A stretch of DNA of 64,000 bases from [Mycobacterium] fortunisiensis (lineage in GTDB: Bacteria > Actinomycetota > Actinomycetes > Mycobacteriales > Mycobacteriaceae). The notes under the pieces are model-generated. The model saw only the letters and a program-made list of their open reading frames with translations. It did not search any database and was not told the origin of the DNA. The position numbers and the translations under genes were made by a program. Of the stretch, positions 1 through 7,830 are shown piece by piece; the first letter of the stretch is position 1, and each line of letters opens with the position of its first letter. The stretch spans positions 26,245 to 90,244 of the forward strand of contig NZ_VOMB01000022.1 of the NCBI RefSeq assembly GCF_019050325.1. The letters run 5' to 3'.

Positions 1-337
1 CATATGCCGCGCCGGCATTGAGCACGTTGGTGACGATGACTCCCTGCGCCGAGGCCTCGATGCGCAGGTTGACGAAGCCGGGACCGGCGACCTCGGCGGC
101 CGCGATACCGTCGGCCGCAGTCAGCGCGGTGGCCAGCCAGCCGGCCAGCTCGCGCGGATTGACCCCGACCTTCTTGCCGAGCTGCAGCGCGAGGTTGGTC
201 GCGTAGTCGCCGTGCTCAAGGTTGCGCGGGCGCTCGACCGTGACGGTGTCGGGCAGCGCGGAGGCGTCCAGGTCATGTTCGGTCAGCACTGCGGCGGCAG
301 TGGCCTTGAGCAGCTCGGCGAGGTCGGCGGGGGTCAC
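1..337 (-). CDS. argS: arginyl-tRNA synthetase, N-terminal part (runs off left edge)
   Basis: Partial gene of 112 visible codons; it continues past the left edge. Arginyl-tRNA synthetase charges tRNA-Arg in the cytoplasm. The GTG start at 337 gives VTPADLAELLKA, and the visible part is the N-terminal additional domain that binds the tRNA elbow, with conserved VERPRNLEHGDYATNLALQL and GPGFVNLRI stretches. It closely resembles my memory of M. tuberculosis Rv1292. The catalytic HIGH and KMSKS motifs lie outside the window. A tRNA-Arg gene sits just upstream on the opposite strand, an arrangement also remembered from M. tuberculosis. Confidence 0.95.
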   Translation of the reverse strand, partial: MTPADLAELLKATAAAVLTEHDLDASALPDTVTVERPRNLEHGDYATNLALQLGKKVGVNPRELAGWLATALTAADGIAAAEVAGPGFVNLRIEASAQGVIVTNVLNAGAAY

Positions 338-443
338 GAGGGTCCATCCTATGGTCTGGGGTCCCCGCGCCCCGAATCCGTATTCACGCTTCCATGCGCT
401 ACGCTATGCAAGCCCAATCGGCGCAGCTGATCTTCAGCCCCGC

Positions 444-516
444 GCCCCCGTAGCTCAGGGGATAGAGCGTCTGCCTCCGGAGCAGAAGGCCGCAGGTTCG
501 AATCCTGCCGGGGGCA
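444..516 (+). tRNA. tRNA-Arg, anticodon CCG
   Basis: A 73-nt cloverleaf can be folded by eye. The acceptor stem is GCCCCCG (444-450) with CGGGGGC (509-515), and the discriminator base is A516. The anticodon loop CTCCGGA carries anticodon CCG, which reads the CGG arginine codon. The T-arm is GCAGG-TTCGAAT-CCTGC. A templated CCA does not directly follow the discriminator (CTCCA follows), so the 3' end is presumably added after transcription. It lies divergently next to argS. Confidence 0.95.
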
Positions 517-772
517 CTCCATTTTCGCAGGTCAGTGACGATTTTCATCACGGGCTCGGTCCGATCGCCAAGCGGCGGCAGTATCGATTTGGCAATTCAG
601 CCACCAGTCAGACGTTCCATGATCGCACCGCCGGCCACTACTTCGCCGTCACAGGCCGCAGCGGCCCAATCCACTAAGCATCGCGTTCGTTGCGTGGTGG
701 CGGAAAAACGGCCGGAAAATCGCCATGGCGCTACGCACGTGAGCGGGTGGCCCCGCGATCGCCTGCACCCAC

Positions 773-798
773 ACTCTATGGAGTATTTTCCATAGAGT
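773..798. promoter_or_regulatory. 10-bp inverted repeat, candidate GntR operator
   Basis: ACTCTATGGA (773-782) and TCCATAGAGT (789-798) form a perfect 10-bp inverted repeat with a 6-nt spacer. It ends 20 nt before the GTG start of the acyl-CoA dehydrogenase and is followed by the Shine-Dalgarno GGAAAGGA. The next gene downstream is a GntR/FCD regulator, which typically binds such palindromes, so autoregulation of the two-gene operon is the simplest reading. This is inference from position and symmetry. No other gene or structure was seen between the tRNA and this site. Confidence 0.6.
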
Positions 799-817
799 TC
801 TGGGAAAGGATGCCGCA

Positions 818-1975
818 GTGATCACCCTGTCCGCCGAAGAGCAGGCCATCGTCAGTACCGTCCGCGACTTCGTCGACAAGCAGATCCGCCCAGTGGTCCG
901 CGAGCTCGAACACGCCAACACCTATCCCGAAGAGCTCATCGAGGCGATGAAGGAGATGGGCATCTTCGGGTTGGCGATCCCCGAGCCCTACGGCTTCGCG
1001 GCGGTGTCGACGCCGTGCTATGCCCAGGTCACCGAGGAACTCGCCCGCGGCTGGATGAGCCTGGCCGGCGCGATGGGCGGACACACCGTCGTCTCCAAAC
1101 TCCTGTTGCAGTTCGGCACCGACGAACAGAAGCAGAAATACCTGCCCCGGATGGCCACCGGTGAGCTACGTGCCACGATGGCGCTCACCGAACCCGGCGG
1201 CGGCTCCGATCTGCAGGCCATGCGTACCGTCGCCGCCAAGGACGAGACCGGCTACCTGATCAACGGATCGAAAACCTGGATCAGCAACGCCCGAAAATCC
1301 GGTCTCGTCGCACTGTTGTGCAAGACCGATCCCACTGCCTCCCCGGCCCACAAGGGGGTGTCGATCCTGCTGGTCGAGAAGGTCCCCGGCTTTGAGGTGT
1401 CCAAAGACCTGCCGAAGCTCGGCTACAAGGGCGTGGAGAGCTGTGAGCTGAACTTCATTGACTGTCACGTGGATTCGGATGCGCTGCTGGGCGGCGTGGA
1501 GGGCCGTGGCTTCGCCCAGATGATGAAGGGGCTCGAGGTCGGCCGAATTCAGGTCGCCGCCAGGGCAACCGGGGTTGCCCGGGCCGCTTTCGACGACGCA
1601 CTGCAGTACGCGCAGGACCGGGAGAGCTTCGGGGTGCCGATCTGGCAGCACCAGTCCGTCGGCAACATGCTGGCCGACATGGGCACGAAACTCTATGCCG
1701 CACGCAGCCTTCTGCTCGACGCCGCGCAGCGGATCGACGCCGGCGGGCGCTGCGACATGGAGGCCGGCATGGCCAAGCTGTTCGCCTCCGAGACCGCGAT
1801 GGAGATCGCGCTCAACGCGGTACGCATCCACGGCGGCTACGGCTACTCCACCGAGTACGACGTGGAACGCTATTTCCGCGACGCACCCCTGATGATCGTC
1901 GGCGAAGGTACCAACGAGATCCAACGCGGCGTGATCGCCAAGCAATTGGTGAAACGCAGCGGACTCGACATCTGA
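818..1975 (+). CDS. acyl-CoA dehydrogenase (FadE family)
   Basis: A 385-aa flavoprotein of the usual acyl-CoA dehydrogenase length. It would oxidise an acyl-CoA thioester to the trans-2-enoyl-CoA using FAD, passing electrons to ETF. Visible signatures are MALTEPGGGSDL in the middle domain, the helix motif HGGYGYSTEYDVERYFRDA, and GEGTNEIQ near the C-terminus, whose Glu (about residue 363) occupies the usual catalytic-base position. The GTG start at 818 follows GGAAAGGA. It is separated by 11 nt from the GntR gene downstream, so the two probably form an operon. The acyl substrate cannot be told from the sequence. Confidence 0.93.
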   Translation: MITLSAEEQAIVSTVRDFVDKQIRPVVRELEHANTYPEELIEAMKEMGIFGLAIPEPYGFAAVSTPCYAQVTEELARGWMSLAGAMGGHTVVSKLLLQFGTDEQKQKYLPRMATGELRATMALTEPGGGSDLQAMRTVAAKDETGYLINGSKTWISNARKSGLVALLCKTDPTASPAHKGVSILLVEKVPGFEVSKDLPKLGYKGVESCELNFIDCHVDSDALLGGVEGRGFAQMMKGLEVGRIQVAARATGVARAAFDDALQYAQDRESFGVPIWQHQSVGNMLADMGTKLYAARSLLLDAAQRIDAGGRCDMEAGMAKLFASETAMEIALNAVRIHGGYGYSTEYDVERYFRDAPLMIVGEGTNEIQRGVIAKQLVKRSGLDI

Positions 1976-1986
1976 GGACGACACAG

Positions 1987-2658
1987 ATGGACAAGCGACG
2001 CACACCGATGCGGCTCTCCGACGTCGTCTCCGCCCATGTCCGCGAGCTCATCGTCTCGGGGCAGCTGCAGTCCGGACAGTTCATCCGCCCCGAGACCGTC
2101 GCCGAGGAGCTCGGGGTCAGCGCCACCCCGGCCCGAGAGGGCCTGCTGCAACTACAGACTGAAGGGTTCCTCTCGGTCGAACCGCGGCGCGGCTTCATGG
2201 TGGCCACGCTGTCCATCGACGACATCCGCGATATCTACGACGCCCAGGCACTGCTGGGCGGTGAGCTCACCGCCCGCGCCGCCGAGACCATCACCCCCAC
2301 CGCGGTCGACGAACTCGAACGCATCCAGGACGAACTCGAACGCGCCGCGGCCGCAGGCAATTTCGACGAAGAGGAACAGCTGAACCATCAGTTCCACGAG
2401 TTGATCTACCGGCAGAGTGGCTCACGCAAAATTCGGTGGCTGATCAAGACCACGCTGGCCTATGCGCCCCGGAAGTTCTTCGCCGCCGTGGAAGGTTGGC
2501 CGGAGGCCTCGGCCCAGGATCACCGCGCCATCATCGAACACCTACGGGCAGGCGATCCGGAACAGGCCCGCGCCGCAATGGCTCAGCACATCCGCAATGC
2601 CGGGGCGCTGCTGGCCGAACACCTGGCCCACGAGGAATCCTCGATCGGCAAACCATAG
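1987..2658 (+). CDS. GntR-family (FCD/FadR-type) transcriptional regulator
   Basis: A 223-aa regulator. The N-terminal winged helix spans about residues 10-75, with the typical VAEELGVSATPAREGLLQLQ recognition segment. The C-terminal part (about 80-205) is an all-helical FCD ligand domain with His residues (HQFHEL, HRAIIEHLRAGD) of the kind that bind a metal in this subfamily. It follows the acyl-CoA dehydrogenase by 11 nt and probably represses that operon through the inverted repeat at 773-798. The effector is unknown, perhaps an acyl-CoA or carboxylic acid. Confidence 0.9.
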   Translation: MDKRRTPMRLSDVVSAHVRELIVSGQLQSGQFIRPETVAEELGVSATPAREGLLQLQTEGFLSVEPRRGFMVATLSIDDIRDIYDAQALLGGELTARAAETITPTAVDELERIQDELERAAAAGNFDEEEQLNHQFHELIYRQSGSRKIRWLIKTTLAYAPRKFFAAVEGWPEASAQDHRAIIEHLRAGDPEQARAAMAQHIRNAGALLAEHLAHEESSIGKP

Positions 2659-2808
2659 CCCCCCTACCGAAGAGATCTTGAAGACGGATATTCGCGCCTG
2701 CAAACAACCCTTTAGCAAACTGCTGGCGAGGTATACAGTGGCTCCAACGCAAGCCAGGCCAACAACGCGCGGTGGTGGTGGGGAGTAAACCTCCCCGCCC
2801 CACCTCAC

Positions 2809-2845
2809 ATCAGTGGTGACCCGTACACAGCGGGTCACCACTGAT
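2809..2845. terminator. bidirectional hairpin terminator
   Basis: ATCAGTGGTGACCCG (2809-2823) pairs perfectly with CGGGTCACCACTGAT (2831-2845) around a 7-nt loop. The 15-bp stem lies between the convergent gntR gene (ends 2658) and the ABC transporter operon (ends 2850), so it can stop both. There is no long U-tract, as is common in mycobacteria. Confidence 0.8.
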
Positions 2846-2849
2846 CTGT

Positions 2850-3587
2850 CTACGGCTTGTCCCCCACCCCGAGCGCGGTCAGCAGCGCCTCACGATGGGC
2901 GATGAACTCGGGGTTGCGGTGGGTCCGCGCATCCGGCGAGTGGAAATCCAGCTGCCGGTCGACGACGAAGGATCCGCCGTCCAGCACGAGCACCCGGTCG
3001 GCCAGCGTCACCGCTTCGTCGACATCGTGGGTGACCAGCAGCACGCCGGGCTGATACTTCGCGCACAGCTCTTTGAGCAGACGGTGCATGCGAACCCGGG
3101 TCAGCGCGTCGAGCGCCCCGAACGGTTCGTCGGCCAGCAGCAGCGCGGGATCGCGCACCAGCGAGCGCGCGAGTGCCACCCGCTGCTGCTCCCCGCCGGA
3201 CAACTCGTAGGGCCAGGCGTGTTCACGGCCGGCCAGGCCGACGTCGGCGAGCACGGCACTGGCCCGCTGTTTGAGGTCGCGGCCGGACAATCCCAGCGCC
3301 ACGTTGTCCAGCACGCGTGACCACGGCAGCAGCCGGGAATCCTGAAACACCACCGACACATCACGGGCGACGAACAGGTCCCCCGTCCCGGCCACGCCGT
3401 GGTCGAGGCCGGCCAGGGCACGCAGCAGAGTGCTCTTGCCCGAGCCGCTGCGTCCCAACAGTGCGACAAATTCGCCTTGGCGAATCGTCAGCTCGATGCC
3501 GTCCAGAACCGTTGTGCCACCGAAGGATCTGCTCAGCTGCCGGACGATGGCCACCTCGTCGGTCAGGTTCCCAGTGCGCGTCGCCAC
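2850..3587 (-). CDS. ABC transporter ATPase, SsuB/TauB type
   Basis: A 245-aa ATPase that would energise uptake through the adjacent permease. Walker A is GRSGSGKST (about residues 45-53), the signature is LSGGEQQRVALARS, Walker B is LLLADEPFGALD, and the H-loop is LLVTHDVDEA. This pattern is characteristic of the nitrate/sulfonate/taurine importer family. The GTG start at 3587 lies inside the 3' end of the permease gene (25-bp overlap), which suggests translational coupling. The open frame continues upstream in the antisense of the permease, but that extension has no coding look. Given the neighbouring flavin monooxygenase, the substrate is probably an organosulfur compound. Confidence 0.9.
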   Translation of the reverse strand: MATRTGNLTDEVAIVRQLSRSFGGTTVLDGIELTIRQGEFVALLGRSGSGKSTLLRALAGLDHGVAGTGDLFVARDVSVVFQDSRLLPWSRVLDNVALGLSGRDLKQRASAVLADVGLAGREHAWPYELSGGEQQRVALARSLVRDPALLLADEPFGALDALTRVRMHRLLKELCAKYQPGVLLVTHDVDEAVTLADRVLVLDGGSFVVDRQLDFHSPDARTHRNPEFIAHREALLTALGVGDKP

Positions 3588-4438
3588 GACAGGGCCCTCC
3601 TCTCGATGGCCCGCACCACGTAGTCGCCGGTGAGCCCGAACACCGCATAGACCAACAACCCGACCACGACGATGTCCAACTGGCCGTACAGCCGCGCCTG
3701 GGTCATCAGGTAGCCGATGCCGCTGGTGGCGTTGACCTGCTCGACGACCACCAGCGCCGTCCACGAGATGGTGACCGCGAGCCGCAGCCCGGTGAAGAAC
3801 CCGGGCAGCGCGCCGGGGATGGCTACCTTGCGGATGAACTGACTGCGGGACAGTCCGACGGTTTCGGCGAGTTCGACGTGACGCAGGTCGACACCCTTGA
3901 GCTGTGCTGTGGTGTTGATGTAAACGGGGATCAGCACGCTGGTGGCGATGATGATGATCTTCATGGTGTCGCCGATGCCGAACCAGATGATCGCCAGCGG
4001 GATGATGGCCAGGGTCGGTACCGCCCGCTTGACCTGGATCGGCCCGTCGACAACGGCTTCTCCGATGCGGCTCAGCCCCGAGATCAATGCCAGCGCCAGG
4101 CCCAGTGCCACACCGATGGCCAGTGAGATCGACGCCAGTTTGAGCGAGGCCAGGATGTTCGTGGGCAAGCGGCCGTCCGACCACATCGCGCCCACTGTGC
4201 GCGCGATGTCGAGCGGCGGCGGTAGGGTGCGCGGATCGAGGATGCCCAGTTGCGAGGCGACGATCCAGATGGCCACGAGCGCGAGCGGGCCGATCGCCAG
4301 CGACGCCGGGATCGCCCGGCCGGGCCCCAGCCGCCGTCGTCGCTCGGTGCCGGTCCGGTGCTCCAGGTGCGGATAGTCCTGCCGTTGCGCGGCAGTGGAT
4401 TCCGGTTTCGTCTCCGGAGCCGTGTGCACAGCGGTCAC
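3563..4438 (-). CDS. ABC transporter permease, SsuC/TauC type
   Basis: A 291-aa inner-membrane permease with about six transmembrane segments (for example LAIGPLALVAIWIVASQLGI and ISLAIGVALGLALALISGL). The cytoplasmic coupling loop contains the family motif around LAETVGLSRSQFIRKVAIPGALPG, which docks the ATPase. The GTG start at 4438 overlaps the stop codon of the binding-protein gene (GTGA), so the two are translationally coupled. It belongs to the SsuC/TauC family of alkanesulfonate-type importers. The N-terminal 50 residues are polar and cytoplasmic. Confidence 0.9.
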   Translation of the reverse strand: MTAVHTAPETKPESTAAQRQDYPHLEHRTGTERRRRLGPGRAIPASLAIGPLALVAIWIVASQLGILDPRTLPPPLDIARTVGAMWSDGRLPTNILASLKLASISLAIGVALGLALALISGLSRIGEAVVDGPIQVKRAVPTLAIIPLAIIWFGIGDTMKIIIIATSVLIPVYINTTAQLKGVDLRHVELAETVGLSRSQFIRKVAIPGALPGFFTGLRLAVTISWTALVVVEQVNATSGIGYLMTQARLYGQLDIVVVGLLVYAVFGLTGDYVVRAIERRALSWRRALGT

Positions 4439-5493
4439 TGGCCACCCGCCGAGTTCGCGTTGAGATCGGCGAACCGGGAATCGAATTCGTCCTTGGCTTC
4501 CAGCCGTACCCCGGGGAAGGCGCCGGCCTGCTGCAGCAGGTCGATGGTCTCCTGCTGGGTGTTGATCAGCTCGTCGGTGAATCCGGGCACCGACGAGTGT
4601 CCGTCGGCTTCGGCGATCGCCCGGGCGTCGGCCGGGCTGACCTTCTGATCGTTGATCAGATACTCGTCGATCCATGTCTGCTTGTGATCGTTGAGCCACT
4701 GCTCGGCGCGGTACCAGCCGATGACGAACTCGCGGATCGCGGCGGCCCGGCCCGGATCTGACAGCGCTTCCTCGCTGGCGTAGACGTAGTACAGACCGGG
4801 GTAAGCGCCCGGGGCATTGGGGATTTCGGTACTCCCCTCCCCCTGCGTCGAGGTGAGGTAACGCACCCGATCCGGCTGCTTGAGCACCGCGGCATTGACC
4901 TGATCGGCACGCAGGCCGTCGGCGAACTCGGCCAACCCCAGATTGATCGGTTGCACGTCCTTGATGCTCAGTCCGACGGATTTGAGGTTGCGCAACACCA
5001 CTGCCTGCTGCGCGGTGCCTTCGTTGATCGCAATCTTCTTGCCGGCCAGATCTTTCAGGGACGTGATGCCCGAGCCGGGCGAGGTGGCCAGCACCAGACT
5101 GTTGCCGTCGTGCTTCACCGCGCCGACGATCGGCACGCCGGCGTCCGAGAAGTGCGCGAGGATCGGTGGGACGTCGCCGACCCGGCCCAATTGTGCGTTG
5201 CCCGACCGGATCGCCTCCAGCCGCAACGGTCCGCTGCTGAAGTTGGCGTAGCTGACGTCGGCGGTGAGCTTGTCCTGCTCACCTGACAGCGCGAACAAGG
5301 TCTTGAGCCGGTTGGCGTCGTCGGCCACCACCAGACTGGTGCCCGCGGGGACCGCCACCGGGATCGGCGCATCGGCGGACAGTGCGCCGGCACCCGACGA
5401 GCCGGACCCCGACGACTGGCAGCCGGACACCAGGGCACCGACCATACCGGCGACCAGGACGACGCGCGCCAAGGGCAGCAATGGATTACGCAT
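4435..5493 (-). CDS. substrate-binding lipoprotein, SsuA/NitT-TauT type
   Basis: A 352-aa periplasmic-side binding lipoprotein. The start at 5493 (MRNPLLPLA) follows AGGAC and gives a normal signal peptide ending in the lipobox LVSGC, with Cys25 as the lipidation site. The mature protein shows the NMT1/SsuA-like pattern (RLGRVGDVPPILAHFSDAGV-type region, SLVLATSPGSGITSLKDLAGKKIA, AVVLRNLKSVGL). It would deliver ligand to the permease. It lies 13 nt downstream of the monooxygenase and overlaps the permease start. The ligand is not determinable; a sulfonate or sulfone is likely from context. Confidence 0.9.
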   Translation of the reverse strand: MRNPLLPLARVVLVAGMVGALVSGCQSSGSGSSGAGALSADAPIPVAVPAGTSLVVADDANRLKTLFALSGEQDKLTADVSYANFSSGPLRLEAIRSGNAQLGRVGDVPPILAHFSDAGVPIVGAVKHDGNSLVLATSPGSGITSLKDLAGKKIAINEGTAQQAVVLRNLKSVGLSIKDVQPINLGLAEFADGLRADQVNAAVLKQPDRVRYLTSTQGEGSTEIPNAPGAYPGLYYVYASEEALSDPGRAAAIREFVIGWYRAEQWLNDHKQTWIDEYLINDQKVSPADARAIAEADGHSSVPGFTDELINTQQETIDLLQQAGAFPGVRLEAKDEFDSRFADLNANSAGGQ

Positions 5494-5506
5494 ATCAGGT
5501 CCTCTG

Positions 5507-6862
5507 TCAGCTCGCCGCCGACACGGGGGCGTCCGCGCCGGTGGTGAATCGGTTGGCCGGCCGGTCCAGGCCGAGGTGGTCACGCAGCGTAGTGCCGGTG
5601 TACTCCGCGCGGAACAGGCCGCGGCGCTGCAACTCCGGCACGACGTGGTCGACGAAGTCAGTCAGCGAGGACGGCAATGCCGGCGGGATGAGGTTGAATC
5701 CGTCGGCCGCGCCGGTGGTGAACCATTCCTCGATAGTGTCGGCGACCTGTTCGGGGGTGCCGGCGAACAAGCGATGCCCCCGACCGCTGCTGAGCCGCAG
5801 CAACAGCTCACGGACGGTGAGGTTCTCGGTTTCCACCAACCGTTTCACCAGACCGAGCCGACTCTTGATGAACGTGTCGCCCGGATCCTCGGTCGGGAAG
5901 CTCAGCGTGCGGTCGAGATCGTCCTTGGTGACGGCAAAACCGACGATGGCGCTCAACTGATCGAGCCCGTAATCCGGCACGGTCAGCTCTTCGAGTTCGC
6001 GTTGCCGCCGGCGGGCCTCGGCCTCGGTACCGCCGATGATCGCCGACAACCCGGGCAGGACATGTACCTGGTCAGGGTTGCGGCCGTACCGGCCGACGCG
6101 GGCCTTGACGTCACGATAGAAGTCACGGGCCTCGTCCAACGTGGGTTGCGCGGTGAAGATGGCCTCGGCGTACTTGGCGGCCAGATCCTTTCCCGGCTCC
6201 GAAGATCCGGCCTGGAACAGCACCGGGTGCCCCTGGGGGGAACGCGGCACCTCCAGCGGTCCGGCCACCTGGAAGTACGGCCCGGAATGCTCGATCGCGT
6301 GAATCTTGGCCGGATCCACGAAACGCGGAGCGACCTTGTCCCCGATGATCGCGTCGTCGGCCCAGCTGTCCCACAACTGCAACGCGACGTGCAGGAACTC
6401 GTCGGCGCGCCGGTACCGGTCCGCGGGATCGGGGTGGTTGGGCACACCGAAGTTGGCGGCCGCCGCGGCGTTGGCCGTCGTCACCACATTCCAGCCGGCC
6501 CGGCCCCGGCTCACATGGTCGAGCGTGGCAAACCGGCGCGCCAATCCGTAGGGATCGTTGTAGGTGGTGGACGCGGTCGCGATCAGCCCGACGTTGGTGG
6601 TGGCGCCGGCCAGCGCCGCGACGAGGGTGACCGGGTCGAGCGCATCGAAGGGCCGAAACTCGGTCTTGTCCTTCAAAACTGGATGATCGGCGAAGAAGAC
6701 CGCGTCGAGCTTGCCCCGCTCGGCGATGCGGGCCAGGTCGATGTAGTGCGCGATATCGGTGATGCCCGACAGATCTGTCTCGGGGAGGCGCCACGCTGCT
6801 TCGTGTTGGCCGATGTTGCGCAGGAATGCGTTGAGGTGCAACTGCCTCGCGGGCGCAGCCAT
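5507..6862 (-). CDS. NtaA/SnaA/DszA-family flavin-dependent monooxygenase
   Basis: A 451-aa bacterial-luciferase-like (LLM) monooxygenase that uses FMNH2 supplied by a separate reductase. The start at 6862 follows AAAGGAGC. Length and motifs fit the NtaA/SnaA/DszA/SoxA group (about 440-460 aa) better than SsuD (about 380 aa): RNIGQHEAAWR, FFADHPVLKD, FATLDHVSRGRAGWNVVTT, SPQGHPVLFQAGSS. As first gene of a four-gene operon with a SsuABC-type importer it probably cleaves a C-S bond of an imported organosulfur compound to release sulfite. The substrate could also be an aminocarboxylate, as for NtaA. No flavin reductase gene is present in the operon. Confidence 0.88.
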   Translation of the reverse strand: MAAPARQLHLNAFLRNIGQHEAAWRLPETDLSGITDIAHYIDLARIAERGKLDAVFFADHPVLKDKTEFRPFDALDPVTLVAALAGATTNVGLIATASTTYNDPYGLARRFATLDHVSRGRAGWNVVTTANAAAAANFGVPNHPDPADRYRRADEFLHVALQLWDSWADDAIIGDKVAPRFVDPAKIHAIEHSGPYFQVAGPLEVPRSPQGHPVLFQAGSSEPGKDLAAKYAEAIFTAQPTLDEARDFYRDVKARVGRYGRNPDQVHVLPGLSAIIGGTEAEARRRQRELEELTVPDYGLDQLSAIVGFAVTKDDLDRTLSFPTEDPGDTFIKSRLGLVKRLVETENLTVRELLLRLSSGRGHRLFAGTPEQVADTIEEWFTTGAADGFNLIPPALPSSLTDFVDHVVPELQRRGLFRAEYTGTTLRDHLGLDRPANRFTTGADAPVSAAS

Positions 6863-6990
6863 TGAGACGAGCTCCTTTGATCGGTGAACGGGCCGCGTCC
6901 ATTTCAAAGGGCAAGTTGGGCTGCGAGAACAGTTAAGATCAGCGAAATTTCAGCTAACACGCGTCGAGCGTGCGGCTGCCTGCCGGGGGA

Positions 6991-7371
6991 TCAGCCCAGG
7001 CCGGTCCACTTCTTCAGGGTCTTGCTCGGGAAACTGCCCCACTTCTCGGCAGTCCGCCCCGGGAACCCGCCCCACTTCTCAGCGGTCTTGCCCGGGAACC
7101 CGCCCCACTTCTCGGCAGTCTTGCCCGGGAAGTCCTTCCACTTCTCGACGATGGGGCTCTCCGGCAGCTCCGGCACATCCACCCCACCGGTGATCGCGGA
7201 TTTGACGGCATCGGTGGCGGCGTCGGTGATCGCCGACGACACCCGGTCGCACGGCGAGCACCCGACGGTGCTGTTGCCCTTCGAATCGGCAGCGGCCGGC
7301 GCGGCCAGCACCAGCGAGGTCCCGACGGCCCCGGCGGCCAGGGCCGAGACGATCAAATGCTTCTGGATCAT
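6991..7371 (-). CDS. small secreted protein with 11-residue tandem repeats
   Basis: A 126-aa exported protein of unknown function. From the ATG at 7371 (GGGGAC just upstream) it has a clear signal peptide, MIQKHLIVSALAAGAVG and on to APAAADS, cleaved probably after AAA-DS. The mature part has a Cys pair (GCSPCDR) and a helical segment. It ends in four-and-a-half 11-residue repeats of the form EKWGGFPGKTA, with 33-bp repeats visible in the DNA at about 7005-7145. An ATG at 7398 is an alternative start. I recognise no family. The lysine/tryptophan-rich repeats could bind cell-wall polymers, but that is a guess. Confidence 0.8.
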   Translation of the reverse strand: MIQKHLIVSALAAGAVGTSLVLAAPAAADSKGNSTVGCSPCDRVSSAITDAATDAVKSAITGGVDVPELPESPIVEKWKDFPGKTAEKWGGFPGKTAEKWGGFPGRTAEKWGSFPSKTLKKWTGLG

Positions 7372-7830
7372 GGTGTCCCCAACTTTTGTATCCGGCACCG
7401 TCCGACAGCGATGCGCAGTAGGAGGCTAGCCCGGAAACCGCTTGCGCGCAGGGCGAGTTCAGCCGCGATCGGGGTTTGCTGAATCGTCCGCATCCGCGGA
7501 CCGGCGGCCGCCGGCCGCGGCGGCGCCCACCCGCGTGGCCGGGCATATCCGAACAACCGGCAACCGGCGGGTGAACAGTGCGGTGCCCGCCGGTGGAGGC
7601 GGTTTGTTCCGCCGACCGGTGGCCAAGGCATTCACGCAGTTCACCGTGGCTGTGTCGATTGGCGACAGTGGCCTGGGAAGCAGCTGAGACGGCGATGCTT
7701 CAGCTCGCGTCCGGCGTTGACGACGGCCGCGTCACGGCCCGCTCGAACGTCCCGATCTGCAACGGAATCGGAGATCCAGGCTACCCCGGCGTCGCTTCAT
7801 GATCTTGCTCACGTTGTTGCTGCACGGCCG
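7372..7830. other. intergenic region, no gene seen
   Basis: About 460 bp between the secreted repeat protein and the LLM oxidoreductase. Short open frames exist on both strands, but none shows a signal peptide, a conserved motif or a convincing ribosome-binding site. It presumably holds the promoter of the secreted repeat protein. Confidence 0.5.

Noticed and set aside
3588..4445. N-terminal extension of the SsuB-like ATPase
   Set aside because: Runs through the permease gene in another frame; the ABC domain begins normally after the GTG at 3587.
5264..6865. 533-codon plus-strand frame
   Set aside because: Antisense to the monooxygenase and binding-protein genes, with low-complexity Arg/Gly/Val composition.
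7005..7145. 33-bp repeats as CRISPR array
   Set aside because: The repeats are contiguous without spacers and encode 11-residue protein repeats in frame.
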